IMG/VR virus record: IMGVR_UViG_3300042099_000057
Location: 1 to 52,878 of that record
DNA: 52,878 bases
Source of the DNA: a virus
Reading direction: 5' to 3' (one strand)
Position numbers and translations under genes: made by a program. Below, piece after piece: positions 50,748-52,878 of this stretch (positions are counted from its first letter, which is position 1; each line of letters starts with the position of its first letter). The notes below the pieces were generated by a model. It made no database searches. It saw nothing but the letters and a program-made list of their open reading frames with translations, and was not told the DNA's origin.

Positions 50748-51818
50748 ATGATCAATATACAAAATGAACCTAAACGTTCTCCGGAGTTATTCTTCGGGGA
50801 GTCAGATGGGGTATCACGTATAGATTTACCGTACGATAGTGCTTTTAAGAAATTAGCAGAAGTTGATGAATCTAACGTATGGTTTCTTAACCTAATCTCT
50901 TGTTCGCAAGATAGATGGGACGAGATGCCAGATAACGCTTTATCTAAGTTCAGAAAAACTGTAGGCTACCAGACTGTATTGGATTCACTAGTACCTGACG
51001 TGTTCAGCTATTTATCAGAAATATCTAATGACCCTTGGCTTGAGTACCTATACAGCAGAATTGCTACTATGGAGCATACTCACGCTATGTCTTACTCATC
51101 AGGTGTTGACCAAGCATTCGGTGCTAAAGCGCAAGAATTCCTGGACATCATCTACACTGATCCTCACATCATGGGACGTATCGAGCTTGAACTTGATCTA
51201 GCTGAAAGATTTATATCAGCAGTTAAATCGGGGTGGACGGACTCAGAAGAACACCAAAAGTTACTAATTGAGTTACTACTAGGTGTATTCTTCTTAGAAG
51301 GTATCAAATTCCCGTTCTCGTTCTTTACTTCATGGACATTGAATAAAGCGTACGATAACTGTGCACAAGGTTTTAGCCAACTGCTGATTAAAATTGCTAC
51401 TGATGAGATGTCTGTACACACAGCAACTGGATCAACAGCACTGCGTAGACTAAGCAAGTCAACTACTACAGCACACCTGTTTAACTCAGGATGGTTCAAG
51501 GAATTAGCTACTAACATGGCTAAGGAGACAGCAGAACGTGAAATGGAGTGGGCTAAGTACCTACTTGAAGATGGTGCGGTGCCTGGATTTAACCAGGAAA
51601 TCTGTAATCACTTCATTCAGTACTGGACAGATAGACGGCTTAAGGAACTTAAACTTGAACCTATCTATAATGTACAGAAGAATGATATCGAACAATGGTT
51701 CGATGAATACAGAAACATTAACGGTAAAGCATCAGCACTGCAAGAAATTGATAATGTATCGTACCAAGTTGGTCAAGTTAGAAACGACCTAAGTAAATTT
51801 GATAAGAAGGATAACTGA
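50748..51818 (+). CDS. nrdB: ribonucleotide reductase class Ia, beta subunit
   Basis: Carries the iron-tyrosyl centre that starts catalysis in NrdA. M-E-H-T-H-A-M-S-Y supplies metal ligands Glu and His and the radical Tyr seven residues after Glu; F-F-L-E-G-I-K-F supplies another Glu. The last ligand pair reads D-E-M-S-V-H, one residue longer than the usual D-E-x-x-H. The protein ends in K-D-N, encoded by the next ribosome site (TGATG overlap). Confidence 0.92.
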   Translation: MINIQNEPKRSPELFFGESDGVSRIDLPYDSAFKKLAEVDESNVWFLNLISCSQDRWDEMPDNALSKFRKTVGYQTVLDSLVPDVFSYLSEISNDPWLEYLYSRIATMEHTHAMSYSSGVDQAFGAKAQEFLDIIYTDPHIMGRIELELDLAERFISAVKSGWTDSEEHQKLLIELLLGVFFLEGIKFPFSFFTSWTLNKAYDNCAQGFSQLLIKIATDEMSVHTATGSTALRRLSKSTTTAHLFNSGWFKELATNMAKETAEREMEWAKYLLEDGAVPGFNQEICNHFIQYWTDRRLKELKLEPIYNVQKNDIEQWFDEYRNINGKASALQEIDNVSYQVGQVRNDLSKFDKKDN

Positions 51819-52165
51819 TGGGAAGCCCATACGATTACATAACAACAGAGTACACACCAGTATCGGACACATGCCCGCTGTGCGGTGTAACACATTATGA
51901 CGGATTACTTCATGTATGTAAAGATGAACCGGAACCTACTAAACCTAGCCCATTTGACATTCAACATGGAGGTGACCATTACAAGAATAAAGGTATACAG
52001 CCGTTGGAATACATAATGGCTAATGACCTTAGTTTTTGCCAAGGTAACGTAGTAAAGTATGTAACTAGGTATAAAGATAAGAATGGACTTGAAGACCTCC
52101 GTAAAGCCAAGCACTACGTGGAGTTTCTTATAGCAGAAATGGAACAGCAAAATGGTACTGGGTAA
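51818..52165 (+). CDS. DUF3310 family protein with N-terminal Cys motif
   Basis: Residues 45-112 match DUF3310: H-G-G-D-H-Y-K, P-L-E-Y-I, F-C-Q-G-N-V-V-K-Y-V-T-R-Y-K-D-K-N-G, D-L-R-K-A-K-H-Y. This is a widespread phage protein sometimes described as a nucleotide kinase, with no firmly proven role. The N terminus adds C-P-L-C-G with a third Cys near 32, a small zinc-type motif. It sits between the reductase and ThyX. Confidence 0.82.
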   Translation: MGSPYDYITTEYTPVSDTCPLCGVTHYDGLLHVCKDEPEPTKPSPFDIQHGGDHYKNKGIQPLEYIMANDLSFCQGNVVKYVTRYKDKNGLEDLRKAKHYVEFLIAEMEQQNGTG

Positions 52166-52361
52166 CCAGCAACTACCAAACTATAAAGAAATGGGAGAAA
52201 AGGTTGGCAAAGAATTTAGAGCTCAGAGACTAGCAACTGATGCCAAAATTAGCAGTGCTATCAATGAACTTAGAATGGAATTTAGGCAAGAAATAATAAC
52301 TGTTCGAGCTGAGATCGAGGCACTTAAAACTAAACAAAACATAATAGGAGAAATTACATGA
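52152..52361 (+). CDS. hypothetical coiled-coil protein (69 aa)
   Basis: The last 45 residues are a coiled coil (I-N-E-L-R-M-E-F-R-Q-E-I-I-T-V-R-A-E-I-E-A-L). It overlaps DUF3310 by 14 bases and the ThyX start by 4. No family recognised. Confidence 0.5.
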   Translation: MVLGNQQLPNYKEMGEKVGKEFRAQRLATDAKISSAINELRMEFRQEIITVRAEIEALKTKQNIIGEIT

Positions 52362-52878
52362 GTAATAAACCAACAGTACAATTATTACACCACACACCAT
52401 TACATATAGCCTCACACGCTATTCGTAAATGTTGGGCTAGCGGAGACAAATCGGATACGTTTATAGACGATAGGCCTGCTAGCATAAACAGAGATGGCGT
52501 TGTTGTATGCGGTCCTAAAGACAGAGAACTTATAGAACGTGTGGGTAACAAATTCAAGCACGCCTCTACACTGGAGCACATTTCATACTCATTTGATATA
52601 TCAGAGGTGTCTAGGGCATTACTACAAGAACTAGCCAGACATAGAATAGCTAGTCCTAGTGTGAAGTCAACTCGCTACACACTCAAAGAACTGAAAGAAG
52701 AGGATGCTTTTGTAATGTATTCTGATGATAGATTTACTGCGTCATATGATATGGAACGAGCTAGTAAGTATTTAGTTTATACTGGAGATTCGGTAGTAGA
52801 TCAGCAATCCTGCTTAGCACTAGAAGGACTACGTACTGTATTAGCAATAGGTGTATCTAATGACAAAGCTAAGTACTG
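52358..52878 (+). CDS. thyX: flavin-dependent thymidylate synthase (partial, runs off the window)
   Basis: Makes dTMP from dUMP using FAD and methylene-tetrahydrofolate. The ThyX signature R-H-R-x-x-S-x-x-x-x-S-x-R-Y is complete at about 94-107 (R-H-R-I-A-S-P-S-V-K-S-T-R-Y), preceded by L-E-H-I-S-Y-S-F. ATG at 52358 follows AGGAG. The frame stays open to the last base. It completes the deoxynucleotide block with the reductase. Confidence 0.92.
   Translation, partial: MSNKPTVQLLHHTPLHIASHAIRKCWASGDKSDTFIDDRPASINRDGVVVCGPKDRELIERVGNKFKHASTLEHISYSFDISEVSRALLQELARHRIASPSVKSTRYTLKELKEEDAFVMYSDDRFTASYDMERASKYLVYTGDSVVDQQSCLALEGLRTVLAIGVSNDKAKY

Noticed and set aside
1-52878. CRISPR array or long tandem repeats
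   Set aside because: No regularly spaced direct repeats were found; the recurring AAGGATAACTAATG strings are gene junctions.

Overview
This window looks like the early/metabolic arm of a large, AT-rich tailed phage of a Gram-negative host. Every convincing gene reads left to right and genes are packed end to start, often overlapping by 1-4 bases. The genes are those of a virus that builds its own replication and nucleotide supply: a PolA-type DNA polymerase, primase, helicases, ligase, ribonucleotide reductase and ThyX. No capsid, tail, terminase or portal gene was recognised, so the structural arm lies elsewhere. A signal-peptide subtilase with a barrel-like tail ending in Phe and a lipoprotein point to a host with an outer membrane. 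The host genus cannot be read from the sequence; a Campylobacterota host is only a guess.

Layout. 1-9 kb: small accessory genes, including a membrane-anchored HNH protein, a degenerate (p)ppGpp-hydrolase-like HD protein, a sigma region-4-like protein, an exported subtilase, a double HTH protein and a TelA-like cassette. A clear intrinsic terminator closes this block near 9.04 kb. 9.1-17.4 kb: one long operon led by a large AAA+ (MoxR-like) ATPase, followed by three tandem paralogs, several unknown proteins and a 664-aa protein with a YfaP/DUF2135-like domain. 17.4-17.7 kb: tRNA genes with abnormal anticodon arms, one of which contains a whole second tRNA. 17.7-20.6 kb: small membrane and coiled-coil proteins and an SPFH-like lipoprotein. 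19.8-20.15 kb and 20.65-21.69 kb: two gene-free stretches full of perfect stems, the second wrapped around another odd tRNA; these are the best candidates for undescribed or GOLLD/ROOL-like large structured RNAs.

21.7-24.1 kb: small proteins with a probable holin-lysozyme pair. 24.1-27.0 kb: NAD+ salvage cassette (NMN adenylyltransferase, nicotinamide phosphoribosyltransferase, Nudix), matching the phage NAD+ reconstitution idea. 27.2-34.4 kb: a second AAA+ operon with a MoxR ATPase and a VWA protein carrying a MIDAS motif. 34.4-48 kb: replication and recombination: Dda-like helicase, YopX, RecB-like nuclease, a separate DEDD exonuclease, a DNA polymerase split inside motif A by a group I intron with an HNH homing endonuclease, a DUF3987/AEP-like primase, a Sak4-like ATPase beside an SSB-like protein, ATP-dependent ligase, UvrD-like helicase and a phosphoesterase. 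48.5-52.9 kb: class Ia ribonucleotide reductase, a DUF3310 protein and the start of ThyX, which runs off the window.

The genes combine into nucleotide supply (NrdA/NrdB/ThyX), DNA synthesis (polymerase, exonuclease, primase, helicases, SSB, ligase), NAD+ repair and two AAA+ remodelling operons of unknown target. Functions are read from motifs only; no database search was possible.
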